This document shows, one piece after another, positions 49,481 through 57,750 of a stretch of 64,000 nucleotides of DNA. The translations under genes and the position numbers were made by a program. The notes below the pieces were generated by a model that was not told where the DNA came from, made no database searches, and saw nothing but the letters and a program-made list of their open reading frames with translations. Position 1 is the first letter of the stretch. Every line of letters begins with the position of its first letter. The stretch is from NCBI GenBank assembly GCA_029259535.1, contig JAPHEF010000003.1:19294-83293 (forward strand), in the 5' to 3' direction. This DNA comes from Alkanophaga liquidiphilum (GTDB taxonomy: Archaea; Halobacteriota; Syntropharchaeia; Alkanophagales; B39-G2).

Positions 49481-50848
49481 TCAATCCGAAATGCTCAACC
49501 CGTAGCGTTCAGCGATTTCCTTGAAGGCGTCCGCCACGTATTTCACTTGCTGCCAGCTCAGCCCGTAGATATTCAGCTTCAGCTCCTTAGTCATCCCCGG
49601 CGTCAGCCCCGTGATTTTACGGCGACGGAGTTCTTCATGCAGGAAGAAGCCCCGACGTTTATGCTTCTTGGCTACGACATCAAAAGAGCGTTCGGTGTTG
49701 AGTGCTGAAAGCGTGTGCCGCCTTGGCAGCTCGCTTAAAACTTCCGTTCCTTCGATTTTCAGGAGTTCCGAGGCGAAGAAGTTCGACTTCCGCACCTCCG
49801 CGTCCCATTTTTCGACGCGTTCTTTCACGTGCGGGAACGCCGCCATCATCGCAACGAGCGGCGCACCCATCACCGTGCAGCCGAGAAGGTGCGTCTCCTT
49901 GACCCCGAACTTGCGGCCGGTGACGTCGCCTCTCGCCTCCGCCGTTTTGAAAACCACCGACGCCCACTCCTCGGTCGTCGCCAGAACGCCGGTCGGCGCC
50001 GGCGCCGCCATGCTCTTGTGCCCGGAGCCGACGACAAAGTCCGCCCCGATATCTTTGCCATCCACGGGCATGACGCCCACCGAATACGCACCGTTGTAAA
50101 GGAAAGGAACGCCGAACTCCCGGCAGACCCTTGCGACGCCCTTGACGTCGTGCTCGTTCCCGAAAATATAGTCGAAGTGCTCGATCGCAACGAGTTTCGG
50201 TAGGCGTCCCGTTTTCTCTTTGACCTCCTCAATCTTCGAGGCGACCGCCTCGCCGGTGATCTTTCCGTCGGCGAGCGGCACCTCTCGCCAGACGCCGCCC
50301 GCCGCCTCGATGGCTAAGCACAGCGAGTAATGCGCAAGCGCCGAAACAAGCACGACATCTCCTTTTTCCAAAAGGGCGTTCGTCACAATTCTGAAACCGT
50401 CCCTCGCACCCCGCACGACACGGGCAACGTCCATGTTCAAAAACTCCGCAAGCTCCCTCAGAAACTCCGCAATCGGCGGTCTTCTTATATGGTCAAGGCG
50501 ATGCGGCGCTAGGCAATAATCGCAGACGGAATAGCCGTCGCCGTAGGCAATCAAAACCTTGCGCGCTTCGGGCGTGAGCCGCCCGCCCGCTTGTATAGGA
50601 TCTATGTTTATAAACTCTTCCTCCCTCGTTCGCAGCTCTATCTTGTCAACGACGTATTTCAGATGCCCCCTCATAGTGCCCTTTAAAATCCCACAAACCT
50701 CGTCTAAAATCCCCTCAAGCTTCCCTTTAAGCGCTTCATCAAGCTCCTTAGCCGCAGTCTCCCTTAAAACTTCCCTCGCTTCTTCGAGGGCAAACATCGC
50801 CCTAAAAATCCTCTGAACTGCCTCTCTCCTGTCCATAGTGGCGGGCAT
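49481..50848 (-). CDS. pscS: O-phosphoseryl-tRNA(Cys):Cys-tRNA synthase (SepCysS) with N-terminal extension
   Basis: A protein of 455 residues. It converts phosphoseryl-tRNA(Cys) to Cys-tRNA(Cys) with PLP. The catalytic cysteines are visible in 'YSVCDYCLAPHR' (Cys109, Cys112) and 'HLLGCTVMGAP'; the PLP lysine is in 'GSGHKSMAAPAPTG'. The core begins around residue 75 ('REEEFINIDPIQAGGRLT'). The preceding ~70 residues are an extra, charged helical segment, absent from the shortest family members. I chose the ATG at 50848; a TTG frame extends to 50899. The pathway also needs SepRS, not seen here. The partner gene for sulfur donation is not adjacent. Confidence 0.95.
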   Translation of the reverse strand: MPATMDRREAVQRIFRAMFALEEAREVLRETAAKELDEALKGKLEGILDEVCGILKGTMRGHLKYVVDKIELRTREEEFINIDPIQAGGRLTPEARKVLIAYGDGYSVCDYCLAPHRLDHIRRPPIAEFLRELAEFLNMDVARVVRGARDGFRIVTNALLEKGDVVLVSALAHYSLCLAIEAAGGVWREVPLADGKITGEAVASKIEEVKEKTGRLPKLVAIEHFDYIFGNEHDVKGVARVCREFGVPFLYNGAYSVGVMPVDGKDIGADFVVGSGHKSMAAPAPTGVLATTEEWASVVFKTAEARGDVTGRKFGVKETHLLGCTVMGAPLVAMMAAFPHVKERVEKWDAEVRKSNFFASELLKIEGTEVLSELPRRHTLSALNTERSFDVVAKKHKRRGFFLHEELRRRKITGLTPGMTKELKLNIYGLSWQQVKYVADAFKEIAERYGLSISD

Positions 50849-50965
50849 ATCTTGGCGCCCTTTCACCTCCGTTATCTTAAATTCTAACGGCAGCGTCAAA
50901 GCACGCTTCGGACTAACAATTACGAGCGCTACGGGCTTAACTCTATTTTCTTTAATACCGATAAA

Positions 50966-50975
50966 CTTTTATAAC
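50966..50975 (+). promoter_or_regulatory. TATA box upstream of tRNA-Ala and psmA
   Basis: CTTTTATAAC is centred about 64 bases before the tRNA. Only 26 bases separate the tRNA from psmA, too few for an independent promoter with normal spacing, so this element may drive the tRNA and the proteasome/exosome operon together. Confidence 0.4.
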
Positions 50976-51033
50976 TCTCAGAGATGATATTTTGTTGGAC
51001 GTTAAAGGAGAAAAATGCACATAAGAGGGTGGT

Positions 51034-51105
51034 GGGCTCGTAACTCAGGGGTAGAGTGCCGCCTTCGCGAGGCGGAAGCCAGGGGTTCAAATCCCCTCGA
51101 GTCCA
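51034..51105 (+). tRNA. tRNA-Ala (anticodon CGC)
   Basis: Seventy-two bases fold as a standard cloverleaf. The acceptor GGGCTCG pairs with CGAGTCC and includes the G3:U70 pair that identifies alanine tRNAs. The anticodon arm is CCGCC-TTCGCGA-GGCGG with anticodon CGC, and the T arm is AGGGG-TTCAAAT-CCCCT. The discriminator is A; CCA is not encoded. No intron is present. Confidence 0.95.
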
Positions 51106-51131
51106 TTATTTAAAGGAGACGTAGATGCCAT

Positions 51132-51857
51132 ATGATGCCACAAATTGGTTACGACAGGGCTATTACTGTTTTTAGCCCAGATGGGAGACTTTTTCAGGTG
51201 GAATACGCAAGGGAGGCGGTGAAGCGAGGGACGACCGCCATCGGCATAAAGGCGAAAAACGGCGTCGCCCTCCTCGTGGACAAGCGGGTGACGTCACGGC
51301 TGCTCGAAGCGTCCTCGATAGAAAAAATTTTCAGGGTTGATGAGCATATAGGGGCAGCGACCTCGGGATTAGTCGCTGACGCCCGTGTGCTCATCGATAG
51401 GGGCAGAGTCGAGGCTCAAATAAACAGGATTGTTTACGATGAACCGATAAGCGTCGAGACGCTTGCGAAGAGAATTTGTGACTTCAAGCAGACATACACG
51501 CAGTTCGGCGGCGTCAGGCCCTTTGGCACCGCTCTTCTCATCGCCGGCGTCTATAACGGCAAAAACTACTTATTTGAAACAGACCCAAGCGGTGCGCTCC
51601 TCGAATATAAGGCGACGGCAATAGGCTCCGGACGCAACACCGTCATCGAGATTTTCGAGGAGAAATACGACGAGGGCATGACGCTTGAGGAAGCTATCTT
51701 GCTCGGGCTTGAAGCCCTCTATAAAGTTACTGAGGGCAAGATGGACGTTCACACCATCGACATTGGCGTTATCGAGACCGAGAAAGAGAAGTTTCGGATG
51801 TTAGATGTCGAGGAGATGGGGCGGTATATTGAAGAGGCAATACGCAGGCAGGCATGA
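51132..51857 (+). CDS. psmA: Proteasome alpha subunit
   Basis: A protein of 241 residues. The alpha-type signature 'GYDRAITVFSPDGRLFQVEYA' is at the N-terminus and forms the gate of the 20S particle; there is no propeptide or catalytic threonine. It starts the conserved archaeal order psmA-SBDS-rrp4-rrp41-rrp42, and SBDS follows after three bases. A second ATG one codon later could also be used. Confidence 0.97.
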   Translation: MMPQIGYDRAITVFSPDGRLFQVEYAREAVKRGTTAIGIKAKNGVALLVDKRVTSRLLEASSIEKIFRVDEHIGAATSGLVADARVLIDRGRVEAQINRIVYDEPISVETLAKRICDFKQTYTQFGGVRPFGTALLIAGVYNGKNYLFETDPSGALLEYKATAIGSGRNTVIEIFEEKYDEGMTLEEAILLGLEALYKVTEGKMDVHTIDIGVIETEKEKFRMLDVEEMGRYIEEAIRRQA

Positions 51858-51860
51858 GAA

Positions 51861-52553
51861 ATGGTCAGCTTGGACAGGGCAGTAGTGGCGAGGCTCAAGC
51901 TCAAGAAGAAGACTTTTGAAGTCCTTGTTGACCCCGAAAAAGCATATTCCATCAAGGAGGGCACGGAAATAAGCATGAACGACGTGCTTGCCGTCGAAGA
52001 GGTTTTCGAAGACGCCTCTAAGGGCAAAAGAGCCTCTGAGAGCGACATTTTGAGGGAGTTCGCAACGACCGATGTCATGGAAATTGCAAAGCGGATTATT
52101 AGAGAGGGAGAAATCCAGCTGACGACCGAACAGAGGCGGAAGATGGTAGAAGAGAAAAGGCGGCTCGTAATAGATACGATCGCCCGTAATGCGATAAACC
52201 CGCAGACAGGCACGCCACATCCGCCATTGCGAATAGAGCTTGCGATGAAGGAGGCAAAAGTGCATATAGACCCATCAAAGAGCGTTGATGAGCTGGTCAG
52301 CAGGACGATAAAAGCAATACGCCCGATACTACCAATAAGAATTGAGGAGCGAGAGGTGGCTGTAAAAATTCCAAATATTTATTCAAACAGGGTATATGAG
52401 CTTCAGAAAAGATACAATGTCGTTAGGGAGGAATGGCAGCCCGACGGCTCCTACATAGCAATCTTCAGGATTCCAGCAGGCATAAAGGATGAATTTTTTG
52501 AATTCTTGAACAAGATAACCCATGGCGAGGCTGAGACGAGAATATTAAGATGA
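51861..52553 (+). CDS. Ribosome maturation protein SBDS (Sdo1)
   Basis: A protein of 230 residues of the normal three-domain length. The N-terminal FYSH domain ('ARLKLKKKTFEVLVDPEKA', 'VLAVEEVFEDASKGKRA') is followed by the central helical domain ('NAINPQTGTPHPPLRIELAM') and the C-terminal ferredoxin-like domain. With EF-2-like GTPases it helps subunit maturation. It lies in the exosome operon, as in most euryarchaea. Confidence 0.97.
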   Translation: MVSLDRAVVARLKLKKKTFEVLVDPEKAYSIKEGTEISMNDVLAVEEVFEDASKGKRASESDILREFATTDVMEIAKRIIREGEIQLTTEQRRKMVEEKRRLVIDTIARNAINPQTGTPHPPLRIELAMKEAKVHIDPSKSVDELVSRTIKAIRPILPIRIEEREVAVKIPNIYSNRVYELQKRYNVVREEWQPDGSYIAIFRIPAGIKDEFFEFLNKITHGEAETRILR

Positions 52554-52623
52554 GCTTGAGTGTTTTGTGAGACGGAGGCTGCGTTATGGAGCATTGGCTG
52601 TGTTGTGGGACGGAGGTGATGTT

Positions 52624-53301
52624 ATGTATAAGATAGTGGTTCCGGGAGATTTTCTTTCGGAGGATGTAAGAAGGGCAGGAGAGGGAACGTATGTGGAGAA
52701 CGGGAAAGTATATGCGATGAGGTATGGTATTTTAGACGACAAGGACGAGATAAGAGTGGTCCCGCTTTCAGGTAAATATATACCCAGAAGGGGCGACGTG
52801 CTGATTGGGCGAGTCGAAGACATAACGTTTCCGTATTGGGTCTTCGACATAGCGTCGCCGTATAAGGGGCTGCTGCATGTCTCGGAGTTCCCTGCGAAGG
52901 TCGAATATGGGACAATGGACAAGTTTTTGAGGGTGGATGACCTTGCAATAGTGAAGGTCGTAAACGTGGACCCGACCATGCGAGTGGAGCTTGCGCTGAA
53001 GGAGGAGTTCCGCCCGCCGCTACATGGTGGACGGCTCGTGGAAGTCCCACACACGAAGATTCCGAGAATCATAGGCAGGAACGGTTCGATGATAAAATTA
53101 TTGAAGGAGGAAGGGCGGTGCTTCATTTTTGTTGCGAAGAACGGCAGGATTTGGATACGGGGGAACGAGCGGAACGTGGATGTCGTCGCCGAGGTCATTA
53201 TGAAAATAGCGGAAGAAGCACACACCCCGGGTCTGACGGACCGTGTTACGCAATATTTGCAGGTGAAGGGTGGTAGGAGTGTCAGAAATAAAGCTTATTA
53301 G
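52624..53301 (+). CDS. rrp4: Exosome complex RNA-binding protein Rrp4
   Basis: A protein of 225 residues. 'MYKIVVPGDFLS' is the family N-terminus and has a GGAGGTGAT site in front, so I reject the longer frame from 52567. An N-terminal strand region, an S1 domain ('RRGDVLIGRVEDITFPYWVF') and a KH domain ('IPRIIGRNGSMIKLLKEEG') form the cap that binds RNA on the Rrp41/42 ring. It overlaps rrp41. Confidence 0.96.
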   Translation: MYKIVVPGDFLSEDVRRAGEGTYVENGKVYAMRYGILDDKDEIRVVPLSGKYIPRRGDVLIGRVEDITFPYWVFDIASPYKGLLHVSEFPAKVEYGTMDKFLRVDDLAIVKVVNVDPTMRVELALKEEFRPPLHGGRLVEVPHTKIPRIIGRNGSMIKLLKEEGRCFIFVAKNGRIWIRGNERNVDVVAEVIMKIAEEAHTPGLTDRVTQYLQVKGGRSVRNKAY

Positions 53302-54013
53302 AGAGGACGGGCGGCGGCTCGATGGGAGGCTTCCCGAGGAGCTGCGCCCGATAAAGATAGAAGTTGGAGTTTTGAAGCGAGCTGACGGCTCTTGTTATTT
53401 TGAGCTTGGCAGGAATAAGGTAGTAGCGGCGGTATATGGTCCAAGGGAGCTACACCCACGACACGCTCAGGATGCGAGGAGGGCAGCAGTGCGCTTCCGC
53501 TACAATATGGCGCCGTTCTCTGTCGAGGAACGCCGCCGCCCCGGACCGGACAGGCGGAGTGTCGAAATCTCAAAGGTGAGCAGGGAGGCGCTTGAGCCAG
53601 TAATCATCGCTGAATACTATCCACGAGCAGCGATAGACATCTTCGTGGAGATTTTGGAATCTGACGCTGGCACGAGGACTGCAGGCATAAATGCGGCGTC
53701 TGTTGCGCTTGCCGACGCGGGCATACCCATGAAAGGGCTCGTCTCGGCAGTCGCAGTCGGCAAGGTTGACGGGCAGATCGTCCTCGACCTGATGAGCGAA
53801 GAAGACCAGTATGGTGAAATGGACATGCCAGTTGCCATGGTCACGAGAACGAACACGATAACGTTGCTCCAAATGGACGGGCGAGTTACTATGGAAGAGT
53901 TTGACAGAGCACTGGACCTAGCAATCGCCGGCTGCCGTCGCATTTACGAGCTTCAGAGGAAGGCGCTGATAGAAAAATATAGTGAGAGTAGAGCAGAAGA
54001 GGGGGGAGTATGA
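53279..54013 (+). CDS. rrp41: Exosome catalytic subunit Rrp41
   Basis: A protein of 244 residues of the RNase PH fold. 'RLDGRLPEELRPIKIEVGVL', 'RYNMAPFSVEERRRPGPDRR' and 'DLMSEEDQYGEMDMP' contain the RNA-binding arginines and the catalytic aspartates. It degrades or tails RNA by phosphorolysis in a hexameric ring with Rrp42. The GTG at 53279 has the better-placed site; a GTG at 53270 is also possible. It overlaps both neighbours. Confidence 0.96.
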   Translation: MSEIKLIREDGRRLDGRLPEELRPIKIEVGVLKRADGSCYFELGRNKVVAAVYGPRELHPRHAQDARRAAVRFRYNMAPFSVEERRRPGPDRRSVEISKVSREALEPVIIAEYYPRAAIDIFVEILESDAGTRTAGINAASVALADAGIPMKGLVSAVAVGKVDGQIVLDLMSEEDQYGEMDMPVAMVTRTNTITLLQMDGRVTMEEFDRALDLAIAGCRRIYELQRKALIEKYSESRAEEGGV

Positions 54014-54810
54014 GCGAAGTCTTGGACGAAATACGGAAGGATTACCTCTTTAACCTTGTTAGAAGAGGGAAAAGAATAGATGGCAGGGGCTTTCATGACT
54101 TTAGGGAGTTACATATACGGACAAACGTTATATCCAAGGCTGAAGGCTCCGCATGGGTTGAATTGGGGCTGACTGAGGTGCTCGTCGGCGTAAAGTTACA
54201 GCCCGGCGAGCCATTCCCCGATACTCCTGACAAAGGCGTGATTATTACGAATGCGGAGCTCGTGCCGCTGGCGTCGCCGATGTTCGAGCCTGGACCGCCT
54301 GACGAGAACGGTGTGGAGCTTGCGAGAGTCGTGGACCGTGGCATAAGGGAGTCAGGAGCTTTGAATTTAGAAAAACTCTGTATAGAGGAGGGTGAGAAGG
54401 TCTGGATAGTTTTCATAGACGTGCATGTATTGAATCATGAGGGAAACCTCATAGACGCCTCTGCGCTCGGCGCTATCGCTGCTCTTGCGACGACGAGAAT
54501 CCCTTGCGAGCGATATGGCTTAGGAAATGACGAAAAGCTGCCCGTGCGGGATTTACCAGTTTCGGTAACGGCTGTGGATATCGCTGGCGAGGTATTAATA
54601 GACCCGAATTTGTATGAAGAGAGTGCCGCATCCTGCAGGCTTACTGTGATTTCAAATACCGACGGCACGATATCGGCAATGCAGAAAGGCGGCACCGGTG
54701 GGCTTTCTCCTGAGATTACCAAAAAAACCGTGAAAGTGGCAGTCGAATGCGCAAAAGATATAAGGGAGAATATCCTGAGCGGAGTGGTTGCGAGTTTAGA
54801 GCCTTACTAA
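54010..54810 (+). CDS. rrp42: Exosome subunit Rrp42
   Basis: A protein of 266 residues of the RNase PH fold. 'RIDGRGFHDFRELHIRTN' and 'GSAWVELGLTEVLVGVKLQ' match Rrp42. It lacks the catalytic aspartates of Rrp41 but completes the ring. It starts within the last codons of rrp41 (ATGA). It ends the operon; the ribosomal protein L37Ae and Rpb12-like genes that often follow in archaea are absent here. Confidence 0.96.
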   Translation: MSEVLDEIRKDYLFNLVRRGKRIDGRGFHDFRELHIRTNVISKAEGSAWVELGLTEVLVGVKLQPGEPFPDTPDKGVIITNAELVPLASPMFEPGPPDENGVELARVVDRGIRESGALNLEKLCIEEGEKVWIVFIDVHVLNHEGNLIDASALGAIAALATTRIPCERYGLGNDEKLPVRDLPVSVTAVDIAGEVLIDPNLYEESAASCRLTVISNTDGTISAMQKGGTGGLSPEITKKTVKVAVECAKDIRENILSGVVASLEPY

Positions 54811-55022
54811 AGTGCGTCTTGCGTCCCGCAGTCAGCGCGCTCTACCGCACGCCCATCTTCACTCTAATGCAATAATGTTTTGTGATTGAAAGGAGACTGG
54901 AAGCGGCAGAAGAGAAGAAATACTAGCAAGCGTGCCATATTCCACGGCGTAACTTACGCTCACGGCAGCTAATCCTTTCAAATCAGAATTTCCATAAAGG
55001 AATGCAGAAGGGGGGCGTGTGC

Positions 55023-55880
55023 ATGTTGGAGGTGAAGCCGTTAGCGTTTGACAGTTTCGGAGTGCGCTCAATGGCGACGTTCGTGGAGACGGATGACGTT
55101 CGCATTTTAATAGACGCGGGCGTGTCGCTGGCGCCGAGCCGCTACGGGCTGCCGCCGCACGAGCTCGAGCTTCGGCGTGAGCGGGAGTTGTGGGAGGAGA
55201 TAAAAAGGCATGCGCAGCTTGCGGACATCTTAATTGTCACGCATTACCACTACGACCATCACAATCCAAACGAGCCAGAAATCTATAAAGACAAAACGGT
55301 TTACATTAAACACCCGCGGGAAAACATTAACAAGAGCCAAAAGGGGCGCGCTGCGTTCTTCCTGCAGAGGCTTGAAGGCTTGCCGAGGGTTTTAGAGATT
55401 GCGGACGGGCAGGAGTTCCGGCACGGCTCCACAGTCGTGAAGTTCTCGCCACCCGTTTTTCACGGCACGAATCCGAGACTCGGCTACGTCGTTGAAGTCA
55501 GCATCTCGTGCGGCGGCGAGAAGCTCGTGCACACGAGCGACGTCGAAGGTCCAAGCATCGAGACGCAAGCGAAGTTCCCGCTCGAAGAGCGCCCTGATAT
55601 CATCATCGTGGATGGTCCGATGACCTACATGCTCGGCTACCGCTACTCCAAAAAAAGCTTGGAGCTTTCCATCCAAAACCTTAAGAAGATCGTAGAAGTT
55701 GTGTCGGCTGTCATTGTCGAGCACCACTTGCTTAGAGATTTAAGATATAAAGAGCTGCTGTCCGAAGTTTACGAGCATGCCGAAAGCGTGGGCGCAAAAG
55801 TTATGACTGCGGCGGAGTTCCTGAGGAGGGACGTTGAAATGCTGGAGGCAAGGCGTAGGGAGCTTTACGGGGAAACGTAA
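55023..55880 (+). CDS. UPF0282 metallo-beta-lactamase-fold protein
   Basis: A protein of 285 residues from the ATG at 55023 (an upstream ATG at 55002 is less likely). The metal-binding motif is 'IVTHYHYDHHNP' (HxHxDH). Further ligands are likely in 'VFHGTNP', 'HTSDVEG' and 'VEHHLLRD'. It belongs to the archaeal UPF0282 group, which has no firm biochemical role. The 212 bases before it (54811-55022) hold no gene I can support. Confidence 0.9.
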   Translation: MLEVKPLAFDSFGVRSMATFVETDDVRILIDAGVSLAPSRYGLPPHELELRRERELWEEIKRHAQLADILIVTHYHYDHHNPNEPEIYKDKTVYIKHPRENINKSQKGRAAFFLQRLEGLPRVLEIADGQEFRHGSTVVKFSPPVFHGTNPRLGYVVEVSISCGGEKLVHTSDVEGPSIETQAKFPLEERPDIIIVDGPMTYMLGYRYSKKSLELSIQNLKKIVEVVSAVIVEHHLLRDLRYKELLSEVYEHAESVGAKVMTAAEFLRRDVEMLEARRRELYGET

Positions 55881-55954
55881 CTGGGGTAGAACGAGAAGCA
55901 CGACAAAACCATAAATTTTCTTAGCAATACCCGCAAAAACAAGCAAGAGGTAAC

Positions 55955-56503
55955 ATGTCAAAGAGGCTATATTTGCTATGCGCATCGCTGCTGCCGCTGA
56001 TGATTTGCACGGGCATGATATATTCGATATTTGCGTTATACGTGGAGGAGCTTGGCGCTTCAAGGTCACAAATCGGCTTCCTTTTCATGGCGAGCGCCGC
56101 TGTTGGCACGGTCGCCGCTCCACTTTTCGGGCGACTTTCAGACAGGATGCGCCGGCGGAAGCCCATCATTACGTTCTCGATGTTCGCATTTCTCGTAATT
56201 TTCGTCGTTTACGCCCTTTCTAAGAGTTATATTGAGATATTTCCGGCGCACGCTTTTGAGGGCGCCGCATGGGCGGCGCTCGGCGCCGTGGCCCCGGCGC
56301 TCATCGCAGATATTACGCCTGAGGAGGAACGAGGACGGGCGATGGGCATCTACAACACGACTTGGAACCTCGGCTGGATAATCGGACCCGCGCTCGGTGG
56401 GTTCTTGGCGGAGAACTTCGGCTTCAGGCTCTGTTTTCTTTCATGTTCGCTGATGATTACCCTTGGACTTGTGCTCGTCATTCTGTTCGTCGAAGAGGCT
56501 TAG
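55955..56503 (+). CDS. Half-length MFS transporter (six helices)
   Basis: A protein of 182 residues. The helix 2-3 loop has the MFS signature 'GRLSDRMRRRKP' and a later 'PEEERGRAMGIYNTTWNLG' matches helix 4-5 of drug/sugar transporters. It ends after helix six with a normal stop at 'VEEA', ten bases before the next gene. A full MFS protein has 12 helices, so this is either a truncated gene whose second half was lost, or a small transporter that works as a dimer. Confidence 0.75.
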   Translation: MSKRLYLLCASLLPLMICTGMIYSIFALYVEELGASRSQIGFLFMASAAVGTVAAPLFGRLSDRMRRRKPIITFSMFAFLVIFVVYALSKSYIEIFPAHAFEGAAWAALGAVAPALIADITPEEERGRAMGIYNTTWNLGWIIGPALGGFLAENFGFRLCFLSCSLMITLGLVLVILFVEEA

Positions 56504-56512
56504 GAGGGGAAA

Positions 56513-57307
56513 ATGAGGAGAAAAAGCAACCATGTGAAGTTCTTGGGCACCGCTGGCGCAAGGTTCGTGATGTTGCGGCAGCTACGCTCGTCGGCAGGGA
56601 CGTGGCTCTCGCTGAACGGCACGAACGTGTTAATCGATCCGGGACCCGGAACGCTCGTTCGCTGCGTTACCAGCCGCCCGAGACTGAACCCGACGACGCT
56701 CGACGCCATCGCAATCTCGCATAAACACCTCGATCACGCAAACGACGTGAACGTGATGATAGAGGCAATGACGGACGGTGGCTTCAAGAGGCGAGGCACG
56801 CTCCTGTGCCCGGGTGACGCTCTCTTCTCAGACGACCCTGTGGTCATGAAGTATCTACGAAGCCATCTTGACAAAATCAAGGTTTTCGAGGAGGGCGGCA
56901 GCCATAACGTGCAAGGCATAAAAATAAGCACGCCAAAACGCCACGTCCACAGCGTCGAGACATATGGGCTGGAGTTCGGGCTTCGAGGGAAGAACGAGCC
57001 GCTCATCTCATTCATCACCGACACGAAATATTTTGAGGGGCTTGAGGATGTATATCACGGCAGGATACTGGTGATAAATGTTGTGAGATATGAAATGAGA
57101 GCAGGCGTGGACCACCTTTGCGTGAAGGACGTTGAGAAAATCATAAAAACAAGACAGCCGGAGCTGGTGGTCCTAACGCACTTCGGCATGACGATGCTAA
57201 GGAACAAGCCGCACGAAATCGCAAAAAAGCTCAGTGAGAAGACCGGTGTGAATGTCATAGCTGCGCACGACGGCATGCTCCTCGACTTAGACCCTTATCT
57301 TGAATGA
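56513..57307 (+). CDS. Metallo-beta-lactamase-fold hydrolase
   Basis: A protein of 264 residues. 'ISHKHLDHANDVN' is the HxHxDH metal motif. 'HSVETYGLEF', 'FITDTKYFEG' and 'VLTHFGMTM' supply further metal-ligand positions. It is related to RNase Z/PhnP-like hydrolases. The ATG follows GGAGGGG. The function is unknown. Confidence 0.88.
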   Translation: MRRKSNHVKFLGTAGARFVMLRQLRSSAGTWLSLNGTNVLIDPGPGTLVRCVTSRPRLNPTTLDAIAISHKHLDHANDVNVMIEAMTDGGFKRRGTLLCPGDALFSDDPVVMKYLRSHLDKIKVFEEGGSHNVQGIKISTPKRHVHSVETYGLEFGLRGKNEPLISFITDTKYFEGLEDVYHGRILVINVVRYEMRAGVDHLCVKDVEKIIKTRQPELVVLTHFGMTMLRNKPHEIAKKLSEKTGVNVIAAHDGMLLDLDPYLE

Positions 57308-57750
57308 TATGGCGTGTCTTACGAGGAGATGTCTTATTGTTATAAGTATAAATACTACGACAAACGCAGGGCAGGAGAGCATCAAAAAGAATACTGAAGT
57401 GCTGGACATGCGTAGGAGGAGCGAGAGAAGGAAAATTTGAGAATAGCAAAGAGATATTACGTTTCGTCTGCGGCAGAGCGTGAGGATAAATATGAAGGGG
57501 GACGTGGGAGGACTTCTTCGGGCTCACAATCTCAAAAACAGGAGGGCTACACATACACGGGAAAGAGCGCATATAAACGGCAAAATTACAGATACAATAA
57601 CACTACATGAGTGGGAGCACGTCAGAACTTTTTCGAAGCATTTATCGTCCTGTTGCTTGCAAGACCCTTTCGAGCGGGAGGGCAAGGGGAGGCGGGCGGG
57701 TAGTTAAGTTTGAATAGCTTTAGAAACGAAAAATCTTCAGGGAAGTTCCC
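57308..57750. other. 443-base stretch without a supported gene
   Basis: Short frames are present on both strands but none has convincing composition or start signals. A TATA-like TATAAGTATAAATACTAC lies at 57339-57356. The last 11 bases before tnpB are a perfect palindrome, GGGAAGTTCCC (57740-57750). The left boundary of the tnpB element must lie somewhere in this stretch, but I cannot place it. Confidence 0.5.

Noticed and set aside
51015..51113. A 32-codon ORF with a ribosome site that runs through the tRNA-Ala gene
   Set aside because: It is explained by the tRNA; codons follow the tRNA structure and no protein-like pattern is present.
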